A stretch of DNA of 64,000 nucleotides from JADCRZ01 sp965200945 (GTDB taxonomy: Bacteria > Bacteroidota > Bacteroidia > Chitinophagales > Chitinophagaceae), in assembly GCA_965200945.1 (NCBI GenBank), contig OZ241749.1, forward strand, positions 310,001 through 374,000, given 5' to 3'. Each line of letters opens with the position of its first letter. Positions within the stretch are counted from its first letter, which is position 1. Of the stretch, positions 44,334 through 53,576 are shown piece after piece. A program made the position numbers and the translations under genes. Below the pieces are notes generated by a model, which ran no database searches, was not told the DNA's origin, and saw nothing but the letters and a program-made list of their open reading frames with translations.

Positions 44334-44966
44334 ATGACGCCAACATCAGAGATCCGGGAAGCTTTCCTGCAGGCTTTTTCATCCATTTCTTCCGCGACGC
44401 AAACTGGCCTGCACTGCTGGACCGAGATCGAGAAAGCCTACCAGGATGCGGGACGGTTTTACCACAACCTGCAACATCTCAACTTTTTGCTGGTACAGCT
44501 GGCTCCGCTCAGGTCTTCCATCCTTGATTGGAACGCGGTCGTATTTGCCATTGCATATCACGACATCGTGTACAGCGTGACGAAAGGAGACAACGAAGAA
44601 AAGAGCGCAGCGCGGGCCGTTCAAGATCTGTCGCCGTTTGCAGGAAGCGAGATGCTGAAGCATTGTGAAGCGCTGATCCTGGCCACCAAAAATCATAATC
44701 AAACCGGGGACAGCGACTTGAATTATTTTACGGATGCGGACCTGTGCATCCTGGGTGCTGCGGCTGGAGAGTACCGGCAGTATGCTCAGGCTATCCGCAT
44801 GGAGTATAAAATTTTCCCCGATGAAATGTACGTTCCGGGAAGAAAGAAGGTGCTTCTGCACTTCTTTGAAAAGCAGCGTATCTTCAAGACAAATTGGTTC
44901 TATAACAGGTATGAGCAAACTGCGAGGGAAAATCTGGCGTATGAATTGAGCCGGTTAAGCGGATAG
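44334..44966 (+). CDS. HD-superfamily hydrolase-like protein
   Basis: 210 residues. Contains YHNLQHL and IAYHDIVY, the signature of the predicted metal-dependent HD phosphohydrolase family (COG4339). The usual third element is seen in ALILATKNHN and the fourth in LNYFTDADLCILG. Helical throughout, no signal peptide, so cytoplasmic. Family members have not been assigned a substrate. The C-terminal NWFYNRYEQTARENLAYEL is typical of the family. It follows the DinB gene by 75 bases and may share its transcript. Confidence 0.88.
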   Translation: MTPTSEIREAFLQAFSSISSATQTGLHCWTEIEKAYQDAGRFYHNLQHLNFLLVQLAPLRSSILDWNAVVFAIAYHDIVYSVTKGDNEEKSAARAVQDLSPFAGSEMLKHCEALILATKNHNQTGDSDLNYFTDADLCILGAAAGEYRQYAQAIRMEYKIFPDEMYVPGRKKVLLHFFEKQRIFKTNWFYNRYEQTARENLAYELSRLSG

Positions 44967-45284
44967 TTTACTGTGACCAGAAACTGGAACTGATCGGTAT
45001 AGTAAGATTTTTAATATCCGGGTCTTATTTTCTAAGTGAAAACATGTACGCGAAATAGGGTACAGTCCGCGCTGGTGAATAATTTGGAGATTTGTATTGT
45101 TGCTTGAAAACTTCTTGATACCTTTGATTTCATCCTTTGCTAAAAAGCCGCCCTATTTAATCTCACATGTTCTTTTAGGAAAATCCACAGCTTGCCTCTC
45201 ATGAAAATTGACTACCTGTTTCAAGGGCTTTTTTAAATATGTTATTAGTTTGTTAAAGATTTCAATCGCAATCTATCTCACGTT
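44967..45284. other. AT-rich intergenic region before the secreted esterase
   Basis: About 318 bases without a credible gene. It is much richer in A and T than its flanks, as expected for a promoter region of the 45285 gene. I could not find a -33/-7 pair with good spacing. No strong hairpin was seen. Confidence 0.4.
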
Positions 45285-48200
45285 ATGATTAAGAACTACG
45301 TCATGAGAAGACTTCTACTCATTTGCCTGGTTGCTATTTCGCTGGGTTCACAAACCGGTCATGCACAAAATATTTTCGATCCCAACGATCCGATCGTTTC
45401 TTACGATCCGTTGAAACCGCCCGCCGTGCCGGCGGCCAACACCCTTGCCAAATGGGTCCGTACCAAAGTATACAGCTGGAACACAGACAAATTCAAAGCA
45501 TATTATTTCAATGGCATGGCGTTCCGCCTGCGCTATCCCGATGGTTACAATCCAGCCGACCAGACAAAAAAATATCCGGTCATTGTTTTTTATCATGGTG
45601 GTGGCGAAGTGGCGCCAAATACGGATAATGAATCCCAGCTCCTTTATACCGGTGAGAAATTTCAGAACATGGCCGACGCCGGCCAGTTCAACTCGTTCCT
45701 GCTTTATCCGGTTCACTGGGAAGACGGCATCTGGGAAGACACCCATTTCACGAAAGTGAACCAGATCCTCGATTCCATGCAGAAGTATTGCAACCTCGAT
45801 CCTGACCGCATCCTGACCATGGGACTGTCGATGGGCGGTTTTGCTTCGATCCGTTACAGCGCCTGGTATCCCCAGCGCTCCTGCCTTTCCATCTCCTCTT
45901 CTCCCGCGCTCATCGAAACTCTGCCCGACAATGACCAAAACAAACTGGTGCACATTCCCATGTGGGTTGGCAACGGAGGCCAGGACCTGAACCCGAACCC
46001 TTCCTATGTGACGGCTTTCGTAAACACCATGACTTCCAAAGGGGCCACCATCCGCCACAGCTTTTACCCTTCCATCGGCCATCTTGTATGGTTCTCGCAG
46101 TTTGAAGAACCCTACCTGCTTCCGTATATGACCAACGCCCACAAGGCAAATCCGGTGGTGCTCTATCAGCAAAACCAGTTCGACCAGTCATCTTCCATCA
46201 GTGCACGCCTCGGGCTGAGTGCAGGATTTTATGCTTACGAATGGCAGAAAGACAATGTAACGGTGGCTACAAGCACCAGTGGTGTCAGCAAGATCGCCGA
46301 TACCCTTGTGGTGCACAGCTTCACCGGCAACGAGATCACCGTGGCCGCCTACGGCAAGTACCGCGCCCGCTTTAAACGCACGGCCACCTCCAACTGGTCC
46401 GACTGGTCGCCCAATCCGGTGGATGTGTACCGCGGACTTAAATACAAGTACTTTGAAGGCGCCTGGAACAACCTGCCTGATTTCAACGTCATGACGCCGG
46501 TTGCCACCGGAACTTCGCCCAATGTAGACATCGACAGCCGGTCTGTACTTACTTCCAGCCAGTATGCCATGATCTGGGAAGGCCGGATCAACCTGCCTGC
46601 CGCAGGTACGTATACTTTTGAAACCGTTTCTGACGACGGCAGCAAGCTTTATTTTAATACGCCCTATTCAGCCAATGCCACCGCTACCGTAAACAACGAC
46701 GGAGCGCATGGCGCCATCTCGGCTACCGGTACGGTAACCGTAACCACCCCCGGCACCTATCCGATCGCCATTACCTACCTGCAGAACCTGGGTAACTCCA
46801 CAATGCAGGTATACTGGTCGGGCCCCGGTTTCACGCGGCAGCTGATTCCGAATTCGGCTTTTACCAGCACCGGAACCATGGGTGATGATGTGCCGCCCAA
46901 CGCACCCGCGAATTTAAAATATGCCTATAACGGCCGCACAGCCATCGACCTCACCTGGAACAAAGCCACCGACAATGTAGGTGTGGTGAGCTATGATGTG
47001 TATGTGAACGGTACGTTGCGCACATCCACTTCGGATACCAGCATCACCCTTGATCCGATATTGCCGAATGTAGCCAACACCTACGCTGTGAAGGCACTGG
47101 ATAAAAAAGGCAACGTATCTCCTTTCAGCAACACCATCACCGTTACCAGTACCGCCAACGGACTGCAGTATAAATTCTATCAGGGAGCCTGGTATAGCCT
47201 GCCGGATTTCACCAAGCTGACTCCGGTGAAAAAGGGAACCACTTCCAACGTCGATCTCGGGGTAAGGCCTGCGGGCGTTCAAAACAACTATGCGTTCCTG
47301 TGGGAAGGTTATATCAACATCCGCACTCCCGGAACCTATACATTCGAAACGGTTTCCGACGACGGAAGTAAATTCTATTTCAATACGCCTTACTCATCTA
47401 CCGCCAAAGCGCTGGTGAGCAATGATGGTGAACATGGAGCCGTTTCGGTGAAAGGCACGGTCACCAATCTCGCCGTGGGTGTGTACCCGGTAGCGATCGC
47501 GTACAACCAGATCACCGGCGGGGCCAGCATGCAGTTGTACTGGACCGGTCCGACCTTTGGGCGGCAGCTGGTTCCTGACTTTGCTTTTGTTGAAAACGTA
47601 TCCGACAACACCCCGCCTACCACGCCCTCCAATTTCAAGGCTAACTACGTGGGCCGCACGTTCGCCGACCTGAGCTGGGACAGTTCAAGCGATAACATTG
47701 CCGTGTCGCAGTATTACGTGTATGCAAACAGCGTATTCCAGTTTGCCACCACTTCCACATCGGTAACGGTCGACAGCCTGAAGCCCAACACCAACTATTA
47801 TTTTGAAGTGAAAGCCTACGATGCGGCAGGCAACTATTCCTCCTCTGCCTTCACCCAGTCGCTGAGCACCTCGGCCAATGGCCTCCGGTATAAATATTAT
47901 GAAGGTGGCTGGTCAGCCCTTCCTGATTTCTCGAAGCTGACGCCCGTAAAAACCGGCACAACCCCTAACGTAGACCTCACGCCCAAACAGATCCCCGATT
48001 ATTTCGGATTTGTGTGGGAGGGATATATCAACATTAAAACCGCGGGCACATATACATTCGAAACCATATCGGATGATGGAAGCAAACTGTACTTCAACAG
48101 TTTCTATTCACCCACCGCCACACCGCTGATCAACAACGACGGCGTGCATCCTTCCAAATCGGTGTCGGCCAGCGTGTATGTGGCCACGCCCGGACTGTAC

Positions 48201-48671
48201 CCGATCGCCATGACGTTCTTCGACCAGCAGGAAGCGGACATTATGAATGTATACTGGACCGGGCCCAACTTCGGCAAACAAAAAATACCTAATGCCGCCT
48301 TTACGGAATACTTCAACGGGTTCACGGAAACAAGCTTCAGCACCGCTTCGGGAATCACCGGTGCCGCTGCCGATGTTGCCGCGGATGCCAACGCAGGCAA
48401 GCTGTTGAACGCTTATCCCAATCCGTTCAGCAAAGACCTGCGCATCAACTTCAATAATTCCGCCGCCGACAACGACATCATGGTAGGCATATACGATCTG
48501 GCTGGCAGACTGGTATACAACAAACATTTTGGAAAACTCGCCCCCGGCGCCAACACGCTGCGGATCGACTTGAGTGGCCAGACCCAGGTTGATGTAGGTA
48601 CTTACATCGCACGTTTGCAGGTAAACGGAATTCCGATGAAGACCTGGAAACTGACGAAAGTCAGGCGCTAA
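45285..48671 (+). CDS. Secreted alpha/beta-hydrolase esterase with three PA14 and two FN3 modules and T9SS tail
   Basis: 1128 residues; signal peptide ends near GHAQ. Residues 50-300 are an alpha/beta hydrolase of the polysaccharide/feruloyl or depolymerase esterase type: HGGGE at 104-108, nucleophile Ser182 in GLSMGGF, and probable His266 in SIGHLVWF, with Asp234 as candidate acid. Modules follow in order PA14 (about 385-530), FN3 (537-622), PA14 (625-768), FN3 (776-863), PA14 (866-1010), each PA14 opening with GL.YK(Y/F)YEG.W..LPDF. The end is a T9SS type A sorting domain (AYPNPFSKDLRINF, GIYDLAGRLV, GTYIARL). Exported to the cell surface or medium. A rho-independent terminator follows; the pectin-type locus starts downstream. 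Confidence 0.88.
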   Translation: MIKNYVMRRLLLICLVAISLGSQTGHAQNIFDPNDPIVSYDPLKPPAVPAANTLAKWVRTKVYSWNTDKFKAYYFNGMAFRLRYPDGYNPADQTKKYPVIVFYHGGGEVAPNTDNESQLLYTGEKFQNMADAGQFNSFLLYPVHWEDGIWEDTHFTKVNQILDSMQKYCNLDPDRILTMGLSMGGFASIRYSAWYPQRSCLSISSSPALIETLPDNDQNKLVHIPMWVGNGGQDLNPNPSYVTAFVNTMTSKGATIRHSFYPSIGHLVWFSQFEEPYLLPYMTNAHKANPVVLYQQNQFDQSSSISARLGLSAGFYAYEWQKDNVTVATSTSGVSKIADTLVVHSFTGNEITVAAYGKYRARFKRTATSNWSDWSPNPVDVYRGLKYKYFEGAWNNLPDFNVMTPVATGTSPNVDIDSRSVLTSSQYAMIWEGRINLPAAGTYTFETVSDDGSKLYFNTPYSANATATVNNDGAHGAISATGTVTVTTPGTYPIAITYLQNLGNSTMQVYWSGPGFTRQLIPNSAFTSTGTMGDDVPPNAPANLKYAYNGRTAIDLTWNKATDNVGVVSYDVYVNGTLRTSTSDTSITLDPILPNVANTYAVKALDKKGNVSPFSNTITVTSTANGLQYKFYQGAWYSLPDFTKLTPVKKGTTSNVDLGVRPAGVQNNYAFLWEGYINIRTPGTYTFETVSDDGSKFYFNTPYSSTAKALVSNDGEHGAVSVKGTVTNLAVGVYPVAIAYNQITGGASMQLYWTGPTFGRQLVPDFAFVENVSDNTPPTTPSNFKANYVGRTFADLSWDSSSDNIAVSQYYVYANSVFQFATTSTSVTVDSLKPNTNYYFEVKAYDAAGNYSSSAFTQSLSTSANGLRYKYYEGGWSALPDFSKLTPVKTGTTPNVDLTPKQIPDYFGFVWEGYINIKTAGTYTFETISDDGSKLYFNSFYSPTATPLINNDGVHPSKSVSASVYVATPGLYPIAMTFFDQQEADIMNVYWTGPNFGKQKIPNAAFTEYFNGFTETSFSTASGITGAAADVAADANAGKLLNAYPNPFSKDLRINFNNSAADNDIMVGIYDLAGRLVYNKHFGKLAPGANTLRIDLSGQTQVDVGTYIARLQVNGIPMKTWKLTKVRR

Positions 48672-48694
48672 GAAACTTACAGGGTTCTGATCTG

Positions 48695-48725
48695 AAAGGC
48701 CGGAGGTATCCTTCCGGCCTTTTTG
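48695..48725 (+). terminator. Rho-independent terminator after the esterase gene
   Basis: AAAGGCCGGA (48695-48704) pairs perfectly with TCCGGCCTTT (48713-48722) around an 8-base loop, followed by TTTG and TTTT. It lies 24 bases after the stop, a clear intrinsic terminator. It separates the esterase transcript from the susCD genes. Confidence 0.85.
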
Positions 48726-48951
48726 TTTTGCCTTGTCCGGGAACGATTGCATAGATTGTTGGGCAATATTTTGTTTTGTTACTCAAACCCCCCTAAATTG
48801 TTGTACAAGAGCAGAAGCCATTCCGTATTGCCTAGAAAACAGATCAGCCAAGGATCTTCCAAAAACGATTGCTCTTCCTAGCTAGTTTACAGAAAGCAGA
48901 CAAATTCAACTGACCTTCCCCGCAGGGTTGGCCCCAGTATGTATCTGTCTG

Positions 48952-48984
48952 TTTGATTCGTCAACATTGGTGCAGGGCATTTTG
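48952..48984 (+). promoter_or_regulatory. Candidate promoter of the susCD operon
   Basis: TTTG (48952-48955) is followed after 21 bases by GCATTTTG (48977-48984), a partial match to the Bacteroidota -33 TTTG / -7 TAnnTTTG promoter; it would start transcription about 20 bases before the SusC ATG. Found by eye only; the -7 box lacks the TA. The rest of the 339-base gap holds the terminator and nothing else I recognise. Confidence 0.25.
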
Positions 48985-49010
48985 CTTTGCGCATATGTAA
49001 AACATGCCGT

Positions 49011-51989
49011 ATGAAAAAGAAATTTCTACCCGCTCTATTTTTTCTTTTCACCGCTCTTTTTATTTCACAAACTTCAGAAGCCCAGAAGATCACCGTCAAA
49101 GGCAGGATCACACAGGATGACGGCACTTCCCTTTCAGGTGTTTCCGTGCAGGTAAAGGGTGCAAAGACAGGCGCTACCTCCGATGCGGAAGGCATGTACG
49201 GCATCTCGGCCGGCAAGGCCTCCGATGTGCTTGTTTTTTCTTATGTCGGCTTTGCCAGCCAGGAAGTTTCCATCGATGGCCGTGCGGTCATCAACGTAAA
49301 GCTGGCAGGAGCAGGCAATACTAAGCTCAACGAAGTGGTAGTGGTGGGCTATGGAACCCAGCGTCAGAAAGATGTGACCGGTTCGGTGGTGGCCGTCAAT
49401 TCAAAGGACTTTAACCAGGGACCGCAGCTGAGCCCCCAGCAACTTATCCAGGGCAAGATGGCCGGCGTGAACATCGAACAGAACAGCGGCAAGCCGGGCG
49501 GTTCCAGCACCGTCAGGATCAGGGGCGGTACTTCCATCACGGCATCGAACGAACCTTTGTATGTGATCGACGGGGTGCCCATCTCCACTTCTTCCATCTC
49601 ACGCCAGCCCAATCTTAATTCGGGTGATGTTTCCTATCTCGACCAGGAACCTGTGAATCCGCTCAACACCCTGAACCCGGCCGATATCGAGAATATTACG
49701 GTGCTCAAAGATGCCTCCGCCACTGCTATCTATGGCTCGCGCGGGGCCAACGGTGTGATCGTGATCACCACCAAAAGCGGTACAGCCGGTGCGGTGCGAA
49801 CGAACTACACCAGCCGCTTTGGCATCGCCAACGTTACAAAGAAACTCGACATGCTCACCGCAGACGAATACCGGCAGGCCGTAAAAAATCTGGGGCTCAG
49901 CCTGGTTGATTCCGGGGCGAACACCAACTGGCAGGATCATGTCTTCCGCACCGCCGTTTCACAGGATCATAACCTGTCGATGAGCGGCGGAAGCGAGAAC
50001 ACGCAATACCGCGCTTCTGTAGGGTACTCCATTCAACAGGGCGTGGTCATTGCGTCGCAGCAAAACATCGGAACGGCCCGCCTGAACGTGCGGCACAAGG
50101 CGCTGGATGGCAAGCTGGACTTCGATTTCCGCGTGACCGGTTCGCAGATCAACTCAAAAACGGCGCCCATTTCCAATACGGTGGGAGGGGAGAGCGGTAC
50201 CAATATGCTGTACGACAGCTATGTGTTCAATCCTACTTTTCCGGTGTACACCAGGGCGGGCAATTTTTCCCAGTACAGCCAGTTCACCGTGAACCCGGTA
50301 TCCTACGCAAAACAGATCGAGGACCAAGCTGTCACCAAGCGCTTTCTCGGCAACCTGTCCACCACCTACCACATCATCGATCCGCTGAGCGTGAACGTGA
50401 ACATAGGCTATACTTACCAGGACATCAACCGCAACAATTACATCTACAAGGCAAGTCCGCTCGGCGGTGGCTATGGAGGGCTGGCCAACATTACATACAC
50501 CGGCGACTGGAACAAGCTGATGGAAACCACCCTGCGTTTTCAAAAGGAATACGGCAAACATTCGTTTAATGCGATCGCAGGTTATTCGTACCAGTATTTT
50601 ATCGATCAGGGCAACCGGGCGCAGGCTTCCGGCTTTATCTCCGACGCGTTCAAGTGGAACAGCTTTCAGGCTGCCAAAACGATCAGCAATGTGAGCACCT
50701 ACAAGGAAAGCAATACGCTTATCTCCTATTACGGCCGGCTGAACTATTCCTTTGCCGACCGCTACCTGCTCACGGCAACGCTCAGGCGCGACGGTTCCAG
50801 CCGTTTTGGCGCAGGACACAAATGGGGTACGTTCCCTTCCGGCTCTTTTGCCTGGCGCCTGTCGAACGAAAGATTCTTTCCCAAGAACCAGACGCTCACG
50901 GATCTCAAGCTCAGGGCCAGTTACGGGGTGACCGGTAACCAAGAAATAGGTAACCTGAATTCGCTGACCACGCTTGCCGCCAGCACTACCGGCTACATCG
51001 TGGGCGGCACCCGGCTTACGGTGGTACTGCCGGCGCAGCTGGCCAATCCCGATCTGCGCTGGGAGCAGACGGCACAGGTAGATGTGGGTACCGATTTCGA
51101 ACTGTTCAACGGGCGCATCACCGGTACGCTCGACTATTACAAAAAGAAAACGACCGACCTGCTGCTGCTGTTTGCGCTGCCTTCTCCCTCGGTGGTGGCT
51201 ACACAGCTGGCCAATGTAGGCAGTGTGCAGAACCAGGGCGTGGAGCTTACCCTGGGCAGCCGCCTCGTGCAAAGCCGCAATTTTTCGTGGCGCATCAATA
51301 CCAACTTTACCAGCAACCGCAACAAAGTGCTGAGCCTGTCGAACGGAACCTTCAGCACCAACCGGATAGAGACATCGCCGGTACAGGGTTCCGGACTTTC
51401 GGGGGTAAATGCACAGATCATTGTGCCGGGCCGATCGCTGGGTACGTTTTACGGACTGAATTACAGGGGAATGAAATCCGGCGTCGAGCAGTTTGACTCG
51501 GCCAGAACGATCATCGGCAATGCACAGCCGAAGCTTATCTTCGGGGTCAGCAACTCTTTCTCTTATAAGAAATTCGATGCACAGATCAACGTGCGGGGGC
51601 TTGTGGGCAATGACGTGCTCAACCTTACCGCCCTGAACCTTTCTTATTTAAGCAATCTACCCGGTAAAAATGTGCTGGCCAGCGCGCTGACCACCGGCAT
51701 GGACAGGTTGCAGCCGAAGAAATACTCATCTCGCTGGATCGAGGACGGTACGTTCGTACGGCTTGATAATCTTACGGTCGGTTATACCCTGAACGCAAAG
51801 GCTAAGATCATCGGCAACGTACGGTTCTATATCACAGGGCAGAACTTGCTTGTGATCACGAAGTATACAGGCCAGGATCCGGAAGTGAATTCAAATACCA
51901 ATGGCAGCGGGAACGCGCCGATCGGAACCGATTACCTGGGCTATCCCAAATCAAGGGCCTTTATGGCAGGAGCCAGTTTCAGTTTCTGA
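49011..51989 (+). CDS. SusC/RagA-family TonB-dependent outer-membrane transporter
   Basis: 992 residues from ATG 49011, chosen because it gives the signal peptide MKKKFLPALFFLF, ending near SEAQ. In order: a carboxypeptidase-regulatory-like domain (about 28-105, KGRITQDDGTSLSGVSVQVK), a TonB box region (LNEVVVVGYGTQRQKDVTGS), the plug (PLYVIDGVPIS, YGSRGANGVIVITTKSG), then a 22-strand-type barrel. The C-terminus ends in the aromatic FSF. It imports oligosaccharides across the outer membrane with energy from TonB, gripping the substrate with the SusD partner encoded next. No extra N-terminal STN domain is seen, so it is probably not an FecA-type signal transducer. Substrate inferred as pectin-derived from the downstream lyase. 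Confidence 0.95.
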   Translation: MKKKFLPALFFLFTALFISQTSEAQKITVKGRITQDDGTSLSGVSVQVKGAKTGATSDAEGMYGISAGKASDVLVFSYVGFASQEVSIDGRAVINVKLAGAGNTKLNEVVVVGYGTQRQKDVTGSVVAVNSKDFNQGPQLSPQQLIQGKMAGVNIEQNSGKPGGSSTVRIRGGTSITASNEPLYVIDGVPISTSSISRQPNLNSGDVSYLDQEPVNPLNTLNPADIENITVLKDASATAIYGSRGANGVIVITTKSGTAGAVRTNYTSRFGIANVTKKLDMLTADEYRQAVKNLGLSLVDSGANTNWQDHVFRTAVSQDHNLSMSGGSENTQYRASVGYSIQQGVVIASQQNIGTARLNVRHKALDGKLDFDFRVTGSQINSKTAPISNTVGGESGTNMLYDSYVFNPTFPVYTRAGNFSQYSQFTVNPVSYAKQIEDQAVTKRFLGNLSTTYHIIDPLSVNVNIGYTYQDINRNNYIYKASPLGGGYGGLANITYTGDWNKLMETTLRFQKEYGKHSFNAIAGYSYQYFIDQGNRAQASGFISDAFKWNSFQAAKTISNVSTYKESNTLISYYGRLNYSFADRYLLTATLRRDGSSRFGAGHKWGTFPSGSFAWRLSNERFFPKNQTLTDLKLRASYGVTGNQEIGNLNSLTTLAASTTGYIVGGTRLTVVLPAQLANPDLRWEQTAQVDVGTDFELFNGRITGTLDYYKKKTTDLLLLFALPSPSVVATQLANVGSVQNQGVELTLGSRLVQSRNFSWRINTNFTSNRNKVLSLSNGTFSTNRIETSPVQGSGLSGVNAQIIVPGRSLGTFYGLNYRGMKSGVEQFDSARTIIGNAQPKLIFGVSNSFSYKKFDAQINVRGLVGNDVLNLTALNLSYLSNLPGKNVLASALTTGMDRLQPKKYSSRWIEDGTFVRLDNLTVGYTLNAKAKIIGNVRFYITGQNLLVITKYTGQDPEVNSNTNGSGNAPIGTDYLGYPKSRAFMAGASFSF

Positions 51990-52017
51990 TCGCATCACCC
52001 ATTTATTACGCACAACG

Positions 52018-53553
52018 ATGTTTGTTATGAAAACCTGTCTTTTTTCTCTCCGGTCGATCGCTGTTCTTACTTCCCTGCTGTTGACCGCCGGCTGTACAAA
52101 GCACCTCAACGAAGAACTGTTCAGCACCTTGTCGCCCACCAATTATTACAAAACGGAAGCGGAAGCGCTTTCGTCGGTGGTAGGCGTATACCAGCGTATG
52201 TCGGCGGTCACCAACTACAATGCAACTTTCAGGGCCACGGAACTGGGCACCGATGAGTTTATCATGGCGGCGCGTACCAATGGCGGCTGGTACGATGGCG
52301 GGGTGCACCTCGAGTTCACGAATCACAAGGTAACACCCGACAACAGTGAGAACAATTCGGCCTGGGGCGAAGTGTTTGGCATCATCGGCGCGGCCAACGG
52401 TGTACTGGAAAGCATGCAGGGGTCGCCGCAAAGTTCGACACTCACGCCGGAGATCGCTGAAGTGAGGGCGCTTCGCGCCTATGCTTATTTCTATGCCATG
52501 GATCTGTGGGGCAGTGTGCCGATCGTAACGGCACCGAAAGTGGATCCATCGAACCCGCCGAAAAGCAATACCCGCATCGAAGTGTTCAATTTTGTAGAAT
52601 CCGAAATGCTCAAAGCGGTCGACGACCTTCCGTCGGTCACCAAGGTAACAAGAACAACGTACTACCCGCGTTTCACCAAAGAAGCCATCTGGGCGGCCCT
52701 TGCGATGGTGTACCTCAACGGAAAGGTTTATACCGGTAAAGACTACTGGACCCAGTCGCTCGATATGTGTAACAAAGTGATCAGCTCGGGCGGGTACAGC
52801 CTGGAGCCCCAGTTTATCACCAATTTTAATGGCGATAACGACAAGTCGAAAGAGCTGATCTCTTCTTTTTCGATCGATCCGGCACAAACGGCCGGTGGCA
52901 ACAACTTTGTGCGCGGTGCGCTCAATGCCCTGCACGTAAACAGTTTCAATCCCATTCTGCCTTTTGTTCCGGCCAACGGATTCAATACTTTCGAAGAAGC
53001 GCTGAACCGGTATGAAGCGGCGGATATTCGCCGGAAATACATACTTTGGGGTCCGCAATTCGATTTCAACGGCAACCCGCTCAAATATACGAACGGCACG
53101 GCGCTGGTGCTGATCCCGATCAAGGACCCCACGAAATCGGAAGACAACGAGGGGTACCGCGTGCTGAAATACATACCCGACGGTAAATGGGTAGGCAGGG
53201 ATGCCGACAATGATATTGTGCTTATGCGCTATGCGGATGTGCTGCTGATGAAAGCCGAAGCGCTGGTGCGCACCGGCAATACCGCAGACGCACTGCCGCT
53301 GGTAAACCAGGTGAGGGCAAGAAGCAGCGCCACAGCCCTTGCCGGTGTAACATTACAGAACCTTGAAGATGAAAGGGGCCGGGAATTTTTATGGGAGGGC
53401 GCCAGGAGAAGGGATATGATCCGCTTCGGTGATTACTTCACCCGCACCTGGACCTTCAACGCTACACCCGTGGCCGCTTTCAGGGGATTATACCCCATAC
53501 CAAACCAACAGATCATCGCCAACAGGAACCTCGTTCAGAACCAGGGATATTAA
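52018..53553 (+). CDS. SusD/RagB-family nutrient-binding outer-membrane lipoprotein
   Basis: 511 residues from ATG 52018 (ATG 52027 is an alternative). The lipoprotein signal ends in LLLTAGC. SusD hallmarks are present: TPR-like helices beginning EAEALSSVVGVYQRM, EVRALRAYAYFYAMDLWGSV around residues 150-175, MRYADVLLMKAEALVRTGN, and the C-terminal REFLWEGARRRDMIRFGDY. It forms the lid of the SusC barrel on the cell surface and binds glycan. It starts 28 bases after susC and is followed after 23 bases by the pectate lyase gene, so one operon is likely. Confidence 0.95.
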   Translation: MFVMKTCLFSLRSIAVLTSLLLTAGCTKHLNEELFSTLSPTNYYKTEAEALSSVVGVYQRMSAVTNYNATFRATELGTDEFIMAARTNGGWYDGGVHLEFTNHKVTPDNSENNSAWGEVFGIIGAANGVLESMQGSPQSSTLTPEIAEVRALRAYAYFYAMDLWGSVPIVTAPKVDPSNPPKSNTRIEVFNFVESEMLKAVDDLPSVTKVTRTTYYPRFTKEAIWAALAMVYLNGKVYTGKDYWTQSLDMCNKVISSGGYSLEPQFITNFNGDNDKSKELISSFSIDPAQTAGGNNFVRGALNALHVNSFNPILPFVPANGFNTFEEALNRYEAADIRRKYILWGPQFDFNGNPLKYTNGTALVLIPIKDPTKSEDNEGYRVLKYIPDGKWVGRDADNDIVLMRYADVLLMKAEALVRTGNTADALPLVNQVRARSSATALAGVTLQNLEDERGREFLWEGARRRDMIRFGDYFTRTWTFNATPVAAFRGLYPIPNQQIIANRNLVQNQGY

Positions 53554-53576
53554 GTTTCAACCTCTCAATCTTTTTC